NCBI RefSeq assembly: GCF_964340395.1
Contig: NC_135565.1
Location: 8,171,242-8,235,241, forward strand
Direction: 5' to 3'
Source: Glandiceps talaboti
Lineage: Eukaryota; Hemichordata; Enteropneusta; Spengelidae
Length of the DNA: 64,000 nt
Within the stretch, counting starts at the first letter, position 1; each line of letters begins with the position of its first letter. Made by a program: the position numbers and the translations under genes. Positions 19,330-31,938 of the stretch are shown piece by piece. The notes beneath the pieces were generated by a model. The model searched no databases. It worked only from the letters and a program-made list of their open reading frames with translations, and was not told the DNA's origin.

Positions 19330-22240
19330 TATGTAGATACGATCTAATTCAATATAATACACAAAATGCGTCTTATAAATACAGACTCTGCTAGTTTCAT
19401 GTACTTTAATTCACATTTTACATCTAGGTTTCCTAAAAAGTCGCAAAATAGCCTATGTTTCGAGGTATCTATATTTTTAAGCGAGCGTCCCGTGAGCGTT
19501 TAATGGAAAGTGGGTTTTGATAGGCTGAGAGATCTGGCGATTTCACTTGTAATATTATAATTTCTTTCTTAGTAACAGCTTTGAGGACGTAATAACTAAG
19601 TAAAAGCTTCCCAGAGATATGCTAGATCACTGCTGTGTGTAAGACTAGAGGCAATGCACGGTAGTTTTCGGACTACGATCGGAAGAGTCTGTGCGACCTC
19701 TCGTCTCGCCCGTGTATGTTGTGGGGTAACGTCAGCGTTATAATGTGGGCAATGTTGGCTAGACTATTCCGTGTACATGTATCTTTACTGAACTATTTCA
19801 ATATGCTCACTCACCATACATACATATATACGTGTGTGAAGTACAGTTCCGCGTGTCATTGTAAAGTCTGTGATATTTTTCATTGTTCGAATATCCACAT
19901 AGAAAAACTCAGGGAATTATATGTGTACGTGATCGATAACAATACAAGCGCACGAATGAAATAAAATAAGTGAAATATTTTATCGATATATGTGATTATG
20001 TATTAATTTGCAGTAAAGAATTTTCAAATTAACTCTCATTCTTTAGGCGTTGTAACTTGATTGGAAACATTGTGATCTGAACTTGGAAAAGACTTTTACC
20101 ATTCCTCTAGCAGAACTGTGTTTTGTAACCTTGACCTCCTTTTGTAGGGTGTGCAAAGCAAATATTTTGGTTTTACATTTTTTTTGTCCTGAAAATGAGG
20201 TAAATAATAATAAAAGTGACTCTGTAATCAATCCAACTGCAGATCTTGTCACAAGTTAGTCCTGGCTTTAGTAAACCTATTCAAAGTTCGAACAAAGCAC
20301 GCCTTCCACCGGCATGCAAGTTATGTAGAGAGATGTCCAATTTTACACAAAGCTAGTTTCCTGTGTAGATACATATGCAGGCTCAATATTTCATGGCCAG
20401 TCAGACTGTGTGTGGCTATAGTATCCCAGAATACATTGCAAAATATGGCCGTGTTGCCAGTAAAGTTTTGATTTATCAATTTATTTGATATTTTATTATT
20501 TTATGAAACTATGAAATTACTTTTGCTTTTCAATTTGCCAGGAGCCTGATTCAAAAGATATATAAATAAATAAATAAATAATGTAATAAATCAATAAGTA
20601 TGAAATTGAAGAATGACATCAAAACTAAAAATTTATTTAAATCTAAAATTTTAAAAAAAATTGTCATTGTCAAACCAAATAATCAACTTCTTTTGTTTTA
20701 TGTTCAAGTAAATTTAAACAAAACACTTCCCGCCAAAAGTATGTAACAGAAGTTTATATTCGTATCATTTTTATGCCCATCTCAACTCTCTTGTAGAATG
20801 AAATTACATATTTGAGTGGAATTCAATTTTTAAAAAAAAATTTCTAGAAATTTAAATTATGTTTAAAAAATTAAATTTTTTAATGAAGCAAATTTCAATA
20901 GTTGAGAGTATTTCTTGCTAAATTATATGACAAATGTTCTTTTTTTCTAATTGTTTTGTTTATATGTACTTTCTTAGATTCAAATCATAGGAACAAACAT
21001 TGTAAATTTGAATGAAATGTAATGAAATTAAATTTCGCTAAATTGATCACCAAGTCATGTGACTAAAGTCCTTGTTCTGTGATTTTTTGTCTCATTTCAT
21101 TTTAATTTTGGTCTGAATTCGTTAAAAAAGCGATAGATTTAGATAAATACCAAAATTGTTGCTTAAAATATGATGAAATTTAATGACATGAAATTTTGCC
21201 ACTTTCCCGCCAAATTATGTGACAAAAGTTCTTGTTTTTTGTAATTTTTTGGCTCATCTCAACTTGATTTTAGTCAGCAATCATAAGGAATAATCCATAG
21301 ACTGAAATTGATACCAAAATTGTTGCTGAAAATGCTTTTAGTTGGTTTTATTTGAGAATTTATTTAATGATTTGGTGTGTGTGATGTGACATAAAATTTG
21401 TTCCAAAGTGTTGTCAAATAAATGTAATTTTAGGTTTACTTGAACCTTGAATCTATGCTTCTACAGTGCATATCACTTTCATGTAGTTTACTACAGAAAT
21501 AGTCTAGTTCCTATACAGTATCATTACAATTTATACCTTCACTCACAGTTGTGGTTAAAACCACAGTCTGGTCACGGACAGCATGTATTCTTTAGCAGCT
21601 ACAGAACATTTGATTTTAATACCAAACAGAATATATGATATCATAAAACAGTCTATAGTACCATTACCACACCCAGTGGACTGCTAATCTAAGTTCGCTG
21701 ACCTTACAATGCAAACGTGGGTGTGGTCACTATTGACAATATACAACTGATGATGCCTTAACAAAGGTTAAAGGTCAACTCATATAGTCACAACACAGTT
21801 GTGAGCAGTCACTTTCAACAGAAATGATTTCAAAACACAACTGGTTTATAGCTAACAGCATGGTTTCATTATGTTTTGGTGACACTCCTTAGATCATGGT
21901 ATAGAGTATGACTATATTATATGACAACTACATGTACATGCTTCGATTTTTTCAAATTTTCATCTCATCTCTATTTATTTGATAAAAGACAAAATTTGAT
22001 ATCTATGGACGTGAATTCACGACGACAAAATATTCAAGTCATACACTTTGAGCAATGTAACACTGAATCTAAATGAATTATGTGAACTTAGTATGCGTTA
22101 TAGTTATTTTATATTCACATATTACAAGTAATTATTTCTATTGAAATAGTACTTAATTACTAAATAAATGTAATCACATTTATTAAACAATGTCGTATAC
22201 CCTTGAAGCTAAGTGATATTTACATATTTAGTGATATTTA
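19330..22240. other. Non-coding region with diverged repeats
   Basis: No gene recognised. A ZNF143-like string tcccagaatacattgca lies near 20425-20441. An (aaat)n run is at 20563-20581. From about 20731 to 21340 there are diverged tandem units sharing ...atgtgacaaaagttcttg... and ...gctcatctcaactt.... Confidence 0.5.
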
Positions 22241-22627
22241 TTTAAAGTGGCCATATCCATGAGGATTGGGTAACTATTTTGGATTTTTTAATTTATAAAA
22301 GAAATTTATCATGGCCTCTTACTTGCAAAATCAAAGTGAAACAACATTGACTATTACAATTTACAGTCTGTGTTAATAACTCGGTAAACTACAAAAGCGT
22401 AATGATAATGTGTAAGATGTTTGGTATTATATGACTATATACAATAACAAACTATTTTTAAACATTTTAAAAGTTTTTTGCAATGTTATGAGTTACAAAC
22501 ACATGTACAGACTTGGTCAATGTTGTTTCATATAGAATTTTTCAAGTAGGAAGCCATGATAAAATCATTTTAATATTAAAAATCCAAAATGAATACCCAA
22601 TCCTCATCCATATGGCTACTTTAAGGC
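22241..22627. mobile_element. Palindromic MITE, family A, copy 2
   Basis: Left end ttaaagtggccatatcca, right end tatggctactttaa, with gaggattggg and its complement next inside. Both ends carry TTAA, a possible target-site duplication. The interior halves (tcatggcctcttacttgc versus the complement of caagtaggaagccatga) are inverted copies. Confidence 0.85.
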
Positions 22628-25600
22628 ATTCAAATCTGCTGCAGTGACATCTTTGATATTCCATTGGTACCAAAATACAAATGAGAACTGGATGGTGTGA
22701 ACAAAACTAAACTCAAAGGGTTCCAAACGTTCTGACTACCAGTACAGCTTTCAGTCTGTTAACATAGCATTTGCAGGTCAGGTCATTGGTATATATTACA
22801 TGTGATGATGGGGATGGAATAATACATTGCTGAGGGTTAAATCAAACAAGCAGTTATTAAGTTGGAATTCATGTATGCTGTCCTGTTATACTGGAAACTG
22901 ATATATGCTGTGTAGTGGTAGTTAGCATGGATTCCATGCTGTACAGTTGTTAGATTCCATGCTGTACATGTTGTTATACAGAAAACTTTGGAAGTGAAGT
23001 ATGCTGTGTATAATGTAGTCAGCCTAGATTCCAGTAAACTTAGGAGATGACTCAAGTGCTTAAAATGTTATCAATTATTTGGTGATCTACTTTTCATTTT
23101 TTTCTCTGATTTGAGCTAAGAATGTAGGGTTTGAATTTTTTAAACTAAGTAACAAAAAGTTTAAACAATGTATTTGCAAGGTACAATTCTTCCAACTAAG
23201 TTAGAACCCCAGGTGGTAGCAGTGACCAGCTGTGAGATTTTTAGAAGATCAAATTTTAGACCAAAATACATTAATTTTGTAGTAGTTCCATATTAAAGAA
23301 ATATGATAGTCTGATCGCAATATGTAGTTTTTTTCCCTCAGGAGGCAACATTTTGTGCCAATTAATTAATGGCACAGTTAAGATTTTGGTAAAGGACAAT
23401 GGGCCACATTTTTAGACCACACAAAATTAAAAATAACTAATTTTAGACTCTTCATCTTGAAAAAAATATCAGACCCTATTTTTGACCAAAAGGCTAGAAA
23501 ACGCACCTTAAAGGATGGTATATATACATATAGGTAATTAGGATTAGTACTGAGTGTTGGGGTGGGGGTGGGGGGGTTGTGTTCGGGAGTTAGAACAGGT
23601 AAGATAATATACAGTGATGTATAGGTTACTATTACTGAGATAAACTCAGAAAGACGGCTATCACTTAAATCTAGTTACGTGATGTGTCAAGACAGAATTT
23701 TACGCTGCAAGTAATAAATTGATCAGTTATGTGATAGTATACTATAAATAAAGACTGACTAATTCAATTTGATTATACTCTCTCATATAACATTACCACC
23801 ACAGGTTTATGTGATACTAATATTGAATTATAGCTAAGAACTGCTGCTAAATACAAATATTTTAATTGGTCTGAGAGCTAGTAAATTTAGTAAATTTCAA
23901 TTAAAAAATTAATCTTGTTTTGCCCAAATAGTAATTAGTTGGATAACTGTGTACCAAACAAAATAAATACCCCCATGGAAGAAAGAGGAATAATAACGCT
24001 ATATATTTAACCTTCAGATTAAACTCTCCCCCCCCCCCTCCCACCAACCACACAAAAATATAGGAGACATGAAATTTTACTATTTTTGGGTGTTTTTTGT
24101 TATTCATGAACCTCAAGTTTATGTTTGACATCACACTGAGGTAAATCTGTCTAAAATATGACGAAAAACATCTTCTCAGATTACATTAAATACCATATTT
24201 CATATTATTTACCCATAAATTTGCCTAATTCTATAAATGTTAGCTAGTCATACTTGGGATGCATACTTGGTATGGTTTACCTGAAGAATCAGGTGATGAC
24301 ATTCCATGACCTTTAACCTTTAAGAAAGTGACAGACTGAAGAATCAGGTGACATTCTGTGCTTGACCTTTGAACCGAGTTGACAGACTGACTGGAAACTC
24401 TCTTTATTTTATAGCGACTTCTCCTTATGTCTGTGTCATAAATGTAATGTTAATAGTAGACTATTGAAATTAGGATTTGATAGATATTTGGTGAAATTTA
24501 AACAGTAAAATGAAGATATTAATGACATTCCAAATTCAGCAGACATGCAGTCGACACCAAATAATGATAAAAATTTCGTCTGCAAGGATTAAAAAAATAA
24601 CGAATTGTAAATGAATATTCATGGCCTCTGGGTTTATAGATACTATATTTACACACAGATCGAGTCAACAATTTTTTTAATTTTTTTAACTGAGTTGGAT
24701 TTTTATTTCATAATGATATGTTATTTTCATAATCACATTGAACTACTTTGATGTCATAATATTACTTTGATAATGATATTGTATGAATGTAAAACATAAT
24801 TTCAATAAAAAAATTATGATTTATCATTTTAAATTATCATATAAATGTACCATTAAATGCAAAAAATTTGAAAAATGTTATAATGACATTGTTTTATTTT
24901 ATCTGTGTCAAGTGAAACTTAAATGTTCAATGTGTAGGTTGACTGTTCTGTACTAGTCACTTATATTTTCTGTACAATGGGTTTCCACTAGGGAAGTTAA
25001 TTTGTATATAGAATAGGAACTTGCCTTGTTGCTGACAAGATAAAGATCTCAGCTACTGTATAGTGGAAGTTGAATAAACGGAAAGACCCTGCGCAGTTCA
25101 TATAGTATTATAATTCAGTGTGTACTTACACAAAAGCTGATTGTGATTACATCGAATTTTAAATGTAATATAAGTAATGCTATGATTGTTTGAAATGATG
25201 AATTGAGAGATGTAATCAAACTAATTTGATGTAATTTAGTGTTGAGTTATCACGCAGAGACTGTAATTTATCATTTTGTTACGATTACTGTCACCGGGAG
25301 ACTTTGCTGATTAGTGTAAGTGATTATTAGTCAAGGCTGTGAATGAAATAGTTGACATTTCAATCTAACAAAGTCAAGTTTAGATTGAGTTTAACTCATA
25401 TTTTGCATGTTATTACCTGGGTTATGTCTTAAATCTAATAATCTGCAGATAGTCAGCTAATTTGATGATACCAGGTGTTAAATGTGATGATTTGCATATA
25501 ATCAATTTTATTTACATGTACATGCAGATAACATCTGGTGTTATGATTTTGATAAGATTAAATATTAGATTCGTTGATTTACATATAATCACGTTAATGA

Positions 25601-27205
25601 AAATGAAATTAGGTGTGAACTTGCATTATTTGCATGAAATAGAGCCGAATTCAATCAACGTGGTGTTGAATTTATCGATTTGCATGTCATCACATTAATT
25701 CTGTAAGGAATTTGATAAAATCAATAGTCTGGTGAAAGCCATCAAGATCTAAAGTCAATACAGTCACTTCAATTGAATACCTCATGTGTAGTGAAATCAC
25801 CACATTGAAATTACACCTATATTGACTTTAATGTCGTAGTCGGACATCGAACTAAGACTAAGTAAATGCCACAAGATTGACTAATTTTAAAATCATTACT
25901 CTCAGATATCTGTATGCAATTTATCTGTTTCCGTATAGTTTGTTTGTCATAGATCCTACACGAAATGGGTTGAGAGGTAGTAAGTATAACAGTTACGTCT
26001 GTCTCTTGGATTTTACTGTCATATTCCACTTATGTAGTACATAATTCATATTTATATCATAACTGACGTATCAGGAGTTTAAGAGTCAATTCAATTATAG
26101 ATCATTATACACTCTAAGTAAAAAAGTTCACACATTCATTCATTTGAATATTTATTTAAAATGATGTATAATTGTTTGTAGCTCTATTTGACATATACGA
26201 TATGATACGAAACAATATCTTTTATTACCCGATCAAAAAGAGAAAAGAAAAATGACATCACAACCGTAAATACGAAGAAGCAAACAATCAGATTGGATAA
26301 CAGGAGTCAGAAAATAGCGATGTTAATTGCATCTGACTCCTGGAAACAGTAAATAATGGTACAAGTTTAGGATGTAAAAAAAATACATACATTATACAAA
26401 ATGTAGCTCTGCCCTAGATCCCCTCCCCTTACCCCCCCCCCCCATTTCTGAGTGGCAAAATAAAAGCAAGGCATACATGTTTATTACATTAAATCTATAT
26501 ACAGTTATGAGGTACATGTATATGTCTGTCTCTTGTATATTTTACTGTTATTATTATTTTCCTACTTATAACTTACGTGCTACAAAATTCATATTTTAAT
26601 ATCATAAGTGATATATTTATGGTATCATATACTACTAGGTGCTATGAGGCACATCATTTTCACTCCATTTTGTATGTCCCTTGGAATATTTTACTGTTGC
26701 TTTCATTTGTGTTTAGTGCTACGTCATAATTCATAATTCAATATCACATGCGTAATCATGATATTATTGTCATGGTGATATCATACATCAAGAGCTATTG
26801 TTCAAGTCATAGAACATAACATGTAACGATGTTATCAGTAAAAAAAGATAACAATCTCATATATGTGTTAATTTGTAATGATTATGTGATGTATAGATAC
26901 CAATTGTCATAGTACCTGTACAAAGTACATGACACATTGACACAAGAAAATATATTGTTCATGGTTCCAAAAATCAATAGTACTGTACAATAGATTTACT
27001 AATGGAATGATAAATTGGAAACGAATGCAACAAGACTGGCTATAATGTGTCCTGTCATTACACCAAGGTAACTTCTAGCTAGAGAACAGGACCCAGGTTA
27101 AAACACAAAGTAAAGGAATCCATGTACATCAGACAGAGGAGACCCATCATGAACAGGGACCAAGGATACCAACTACCATTATTTTACAGACATATTATTC
27201 TGCCA
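22628..27205. other. Non-coding AT-rich region
   Basis: No gene recognised. Small items: G-rich ggggtgggggtgggggg at about 23560-23577, C-runs near 24029 and 26430, a two-copy 55-bp tandem repeat (tgaagaatcaggtgac) at 24283-24393, and an octamer-motif cluster at 25490-25685. Confidence 0.5.
25490..25685 (+). promoter_or_regulatory. Cluster of three ATTTGCAT octamers
   Basis: ATTTGCAT occurs at 25490-25497, 25628-25635 and 25678-25685, each in a similar context (ggtgt...ga ttt gcat). It is the POU-factor octamer on the plus strand. Surrounding sequence looks like four diverged copies of a roughly 50-75-bp unit, so the clustering could come from repeat history. Confidence 0.3.
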
Positions 27206-27209
27206 ATTC

Positions 27210-27499
<290 letters not shown>

Positions 27500-27502
<3 letters not shown>

Positions 27503-29678
27503 GCTGAATAATTTACTCATTGCGTTATCAAGATCTGTACTACACTGATTGAAACGTTGCATTCCTTTCCAATTTATCATTCCAAAGTAACTATATTGTA
27601 CAACTACTAGATGACAGTACATTTACCAATCTGATTAAAATCCGATGTACTGTACACTTCGCGATTTATTTTTGGCTGTTACAAGTACTGTCGTTTGTTC
27701 TTTTTTGAGCACTCGTTCCAATTACATCTATATATAAAATTTATGTTTTTGCAGAATCTGAATAATTATCTAAATATAGATTTGATCTAAAAATTCATCC
27801 ACATAACACACTATTCTGAATCATGTGATATAGATAGTCCTCCCTATGTGACTTGTTAAATCACAGCAGCAAGACCCCTTATCTTACTTATATTTCTACA
27901 AATTAAGAATTATTGGAAGGGGTCCCTTATTAAACATGACAGTGTATATAATCAATATTAAATCTCAAGGTAAAGTAAGTGAATTGCTTTGACACGGTAT
28001 TACCTGAGTGTTAAATAACAATGATGTAAATAAAACATAAATAATGTAGACATGAATAGTGAAATACAACAAAGAAGAAGTAGTAATTTCATCAACAGCG
28101 GATTAGTTAAAATGCTAGGCCAGGTACGTCCAGGTACATGGGTTATATCAATAGCCTACAACCCCCACCTACAGTAATTTCAAAACCACACCCACACTGT
28201 TTAACATGCCCACACAGTGGTGCAGAATAGTAATTGAGGCTAAGTGTGTGTTTTTATCCACAGTCTGGCACTAAATGCAATTGTAGTCATAAATTTATTG
28301 TATTTTGTTATCTTTTTATCATAAACTGGGCACCCAGTCTCACCTGAAGTATTTACTGAGTCAGAAGTGTAGTTTGAAAAACACAAATTATTGCCATCAA
28401 CAAATAACAAATAACAAAAGACAGGTGGACATCTTTGATTATGGGTGATTTTAATTTTTATAGAACGAAGACTAAGCACCATAATGACACAGAGGGGATT
28501 TTACGTGTCAACTCAGGGTATGGTCAGGTGACAACACCCCCCCCCCCCTCCCCCCACCCGAGTAGCACTTGCAAACCCCTCAGCACATAAACAATACATG
28601 GCACTGTATGGAGAGCCACACAATGCATTTAGGAACCATGCAGCAACACGTCTATAGAGTTTAGAAAGTCTAGGTTACCATGGCAACAGTTACTATGGGT
28701 ATGAAAATATGACCCTTGGTTTTCCAATAGAAACTTTTTGCTACAGTACTTAATAAATCCCAAACTGAGTCTATTGAGTTTAATGTGCCACAACTACATG
28801 TAACTAATATTTATCAAATACTGTATGTAATAAATTGTATAGACTGCCTAGAGTACTGCATGACTACATACATGTACTTACTATAAGCACACCTCTGGTA
28901 ACTTAAAAGGTGATATCTCATTTCATATTTTCCATGACTGCACAGTTGTGTCAAAATTTATATTATTGTTAGTGGTTTTGACCTGAATTAAGGCCAGAGC
29001 TGTGTGGTGACTATAAGTGTCTATACTGATGTTTCATCATCTATGCTGTGTGGTGACTATAGTCAGTCTATTAACTGATGTTTCATCATGTATGCATGTC
29101 ACATCTAGGTTCTCATGAACCTCATCTGTGTTTAACTTATCATTTGATCTTTTCACTGGAGATTTGCCCCGAAAGCCTCAAACACAATTTAGTTAACTTT
29201 TCAAGTTATTCATCAAATCTTTTTAATACTTCATACACTTTTAATACCATACTGTCTAGAACCTGCTTTTAATTGTAAAATATTTTTTCATTTTACTTTT
29301 AGTTTTACCTACCAAAACTCTGTCAATCCTTTCATAGATTTATCCTTCTTTGTTCAAAGTACATTTTTTACAATTGGAAGAAGTCCTCAAAAGTGCAAGA
29401 AATATTAATCCTTTCAGATATTTTCTTGGCATTGACAAATTTTAGTTCCGTAGATTCCATAATTCCCTGAAAGTCCTACAAAATAAACAAATTTAAACCA
29501 AATTTCTTGGAATTTAAAACTTATTGTGGAAAAATGAGTGGTATTCCTGACAATCCAGCCTAGAAAATAACTTTGATGAAATAATGGGTGTCTAATAAAT
29601 TTCCAAAAGCCTTGAATCTTAGCCTTTCATTACATTTACAAGTCAACAGGCAGTATACTGTTTGACATAATTATTTAA
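27500..29678. other. Non-coding region
   Basis: No gene recognised. It contains C-runs at about 28530-28556 and a perfect RFX X-box at 28674-28687, listed separately. Confidence 0.5.
28674..28687 (+). promoter_or_regulatory. Perfect RFX X-box motif
   Basis: GTTACCATGGCAAC fits the RFX consensus GTNRCC-AT-RGYAAC exactly. Such sites drive ciliary genes in animals, but no ciliary gene is visible nearby. Confidence 0.35.
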
Positions 29679-29819
29679 ACAATAATGTACGCCCTCCCAG
29701 CCCATAATGGACGAAAGCAAACTTTGAACGACATAATGGGCGAGGCGAAAGCCGAGCCCATTATGGAGTGCAAAGTTTGCTTGAGTCCATTATGGACTGG
29801 GAGGACGTACATTATTGTT
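29679..29819. repeat. 63-bp-arm inverted repeat (hairpin)
   Basis: The left arm starts acaataatgtacg and the right arm is its complement, ending cgtacattattgt. The arms match at about 56 of 63 positions and flank a loop of about 14 bases (gaggcgaaagccga). The inner stem contains cataatgggc / gcccattatg. Confidence 0.92.
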
Positions 29820-30232
29820 ATTATTTTATAGTTTTGCCAATTCCAGTGAATTTGTAGACCGAGAAACGCAAAACATTAACGTATAATATACACAGCGCTG
29901 AACATCGTCTGCCATGTTCGGCCCGGAAGCTGAATACTAATCATAGCGACACACGTACGTACACGTACACACATATACACTCCAATGAACTGCTGTGAAC
30001 ACAAATTTGTTTCATGAATGCGTTGTATTTTTAAACAGTGGAAATGACAATCATAAGTAACAACATGCATTTCGAAAAAATACCTAGTCGTATGAAGAAA
30101 CAGAACAAATAAGCTTGTATTGTTAAGCTCGTTCCGGGGCCGCGATGCCCAATAACGGAGTACATTATCAGTAATAATGTACAGCGATGACGTCACAAAA
30201 TTCACTGGAATTGGTAATGCTATAATATAATA
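29820..30232. mobile_element. TIR element of about 413 bp without transposase
   Basis: Left end ttattttatagttttgccaa then ttccagtgaatttgt; right end acaaaattcactggaa then ttggtaatgctataatat. These are inverted copies of about 35 bp. The interior includes a TGACGTCA palindrome near 30188. It abuts the hairpin at 29679-29819 and both share aataatgtac, so the two may be one compound element. Confidence 0.65.
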
Positions 30233-30246
30233 CAAAATAATCCTAG

Positions 30247-30460
30247 AAAAATGACTTGGAACCTTTGAATGTGACTTGGAAATTTTGAAAATTACTTACA
30301 AATTTTTTATATGACTGAAATTTTGAAAATTACATGGAAACTAAAAATGACATGGAAATTTTGAAAATGACTTGGAAACTGAAAATTTTGAAAATGACTT
30401 GGAAACTTATGAAAAATGACTAAAATTTTAAAAATGACAAACTTTGAAAATTACTGAAAG
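30247..30460. repeat. About 20-bp degenerate tandem repeat
   Basis: Repeats of tgacttggaaattttgaaaa with length variation, about ten copies. Confidence 0.8.
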
Positions 30461-30894
30461 TTGATTTTAATATTCAAGGAAATTGGCTCGGCTCACTTCC
30501 TATGCTGAAGCCCTGCTTGTATTAATTGTGTATCTATCACACAATCATATAGTATATCAATATATACTTACAGAATTGGTATATTTGAGTAGAAAGCTAG
30601 CTGAGAATGGCAGTTTAGAGTCTGACCAACTTTTCGTCTTTACATTGCAAAGTCATCTTAAGATGATATACTGTAACAAACAACATTTAAATACTTTATT
30701 TGATTTCATCGTTTCATGTTTCACTTGAAACTTGCCGATATTTGTACTTCTCCTGACCGGTTTTCTGCAGTAAGTTCTTTAAATATCAGGGTATCTACAT
30801 GTAAATAACTTTCACACTTTTATGTTTTTTCAGTACTTCTAGGTATTTGACATGTATATATATACTGTTGTTGACTGATTGTAAACCATCTATC

Positions 30895-31005
30895 TCTGCA
30901 TTCCATAGCCTTGTCGATCCCCAACTGAATCAATCCATCTGATTGTCAACCATCTACATCTATCTCTTCATTCCATAACCTTGGCGATCCCCAACTGATT
31001 CAATC
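30895..31005. repeat. 73-bp tandem duplication
   Basis: The strings cattccatagccttgtcgat and cattccataaccttggcgat, each followed by ccccaactga, mark two copies. Confidence 0.75.
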
Positions 31006-31162
31006 CAAAAACGATTCACACTGAATCAATTCATTTAAATTGGTTTGAAAGCAGTTTTTTCACCATGAGAAAAAGTGAGATATAGATTTGAATTGATTAA
31101 CTTTTGCTTTAATGAATGTGCCAGTTTCAAACTGATTGACTTTGAATTGGTTAAAAAACTTT

Positions 31163-31938
31163 CCCATTCCACCCCATTCCATCCCATTCCACCCTATTCT
31201 ACCCCATTTTACCCCATTCCACCCTATTCTACCCCATTCCACCCTATTCTACCTCATTCCACCCCATTCCACCCCATTCTACCTCATTCCACCCCATTCC
31301 ACCCCATTCTACCCCATTCCACCCCATTCTACCTCATTCCACCCCATTCCACCCCATTCTACCTCATTCCACCCTATTCTACCCCATTCCACCCTATTCT
31401 ACCCCATTCCACCCTATTCTACCTCATTCCACCCCATTCCACCCCATTCTACCCCATTCCACCCTATTCTACCTCATTCCACCCTATTCTACCTCATTCT
31501 ACCTCATTCCACCCCATTCCACCCCATTCTACCCCATTCCACCCTATTCTACCTCATTCCACCCCATTCTACCTCATTCTACCTCATTCCACCCCATTCT
31601 ACCTCATTCCACCCCATTCCACCCCATTCTACCTCATTCCACTCCCATTCTACCTCATTCCACCCTATACTACCTCATTCCACTCCCATTCTACCTCATT
31701 CCACCCTATACTACCTCATTCCACCCCATTCTACCTCATTCCACTCCCATTCTACCTCATTCCACCCCATTCCACCCCATTCTACCTCATTCCACCCTAT
31801 TCTACCTCATTTCACCCTATTCTACCTATTCCACCCTATTCTACCTCATTCCACCCCATTCCACCCCATTCTACCTCATTCCACCCCATTCCACCCCATT
31901 CTATCTCATTCTACCCCAATCCACCTCATTCCAACCCC
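31163..31938. repeat. 10-bp satellite-like array, about 78 copies
   Basis: Unit cattccaccc, varying to cattctaccc and cattctacct. The unit has no stop in any plus-strand frame, so two long open frames (HSTPFHPIPP-type) arise by composition. Units of 11 bp appear in the distal part (cattccactc c). Confidence 0.97.
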
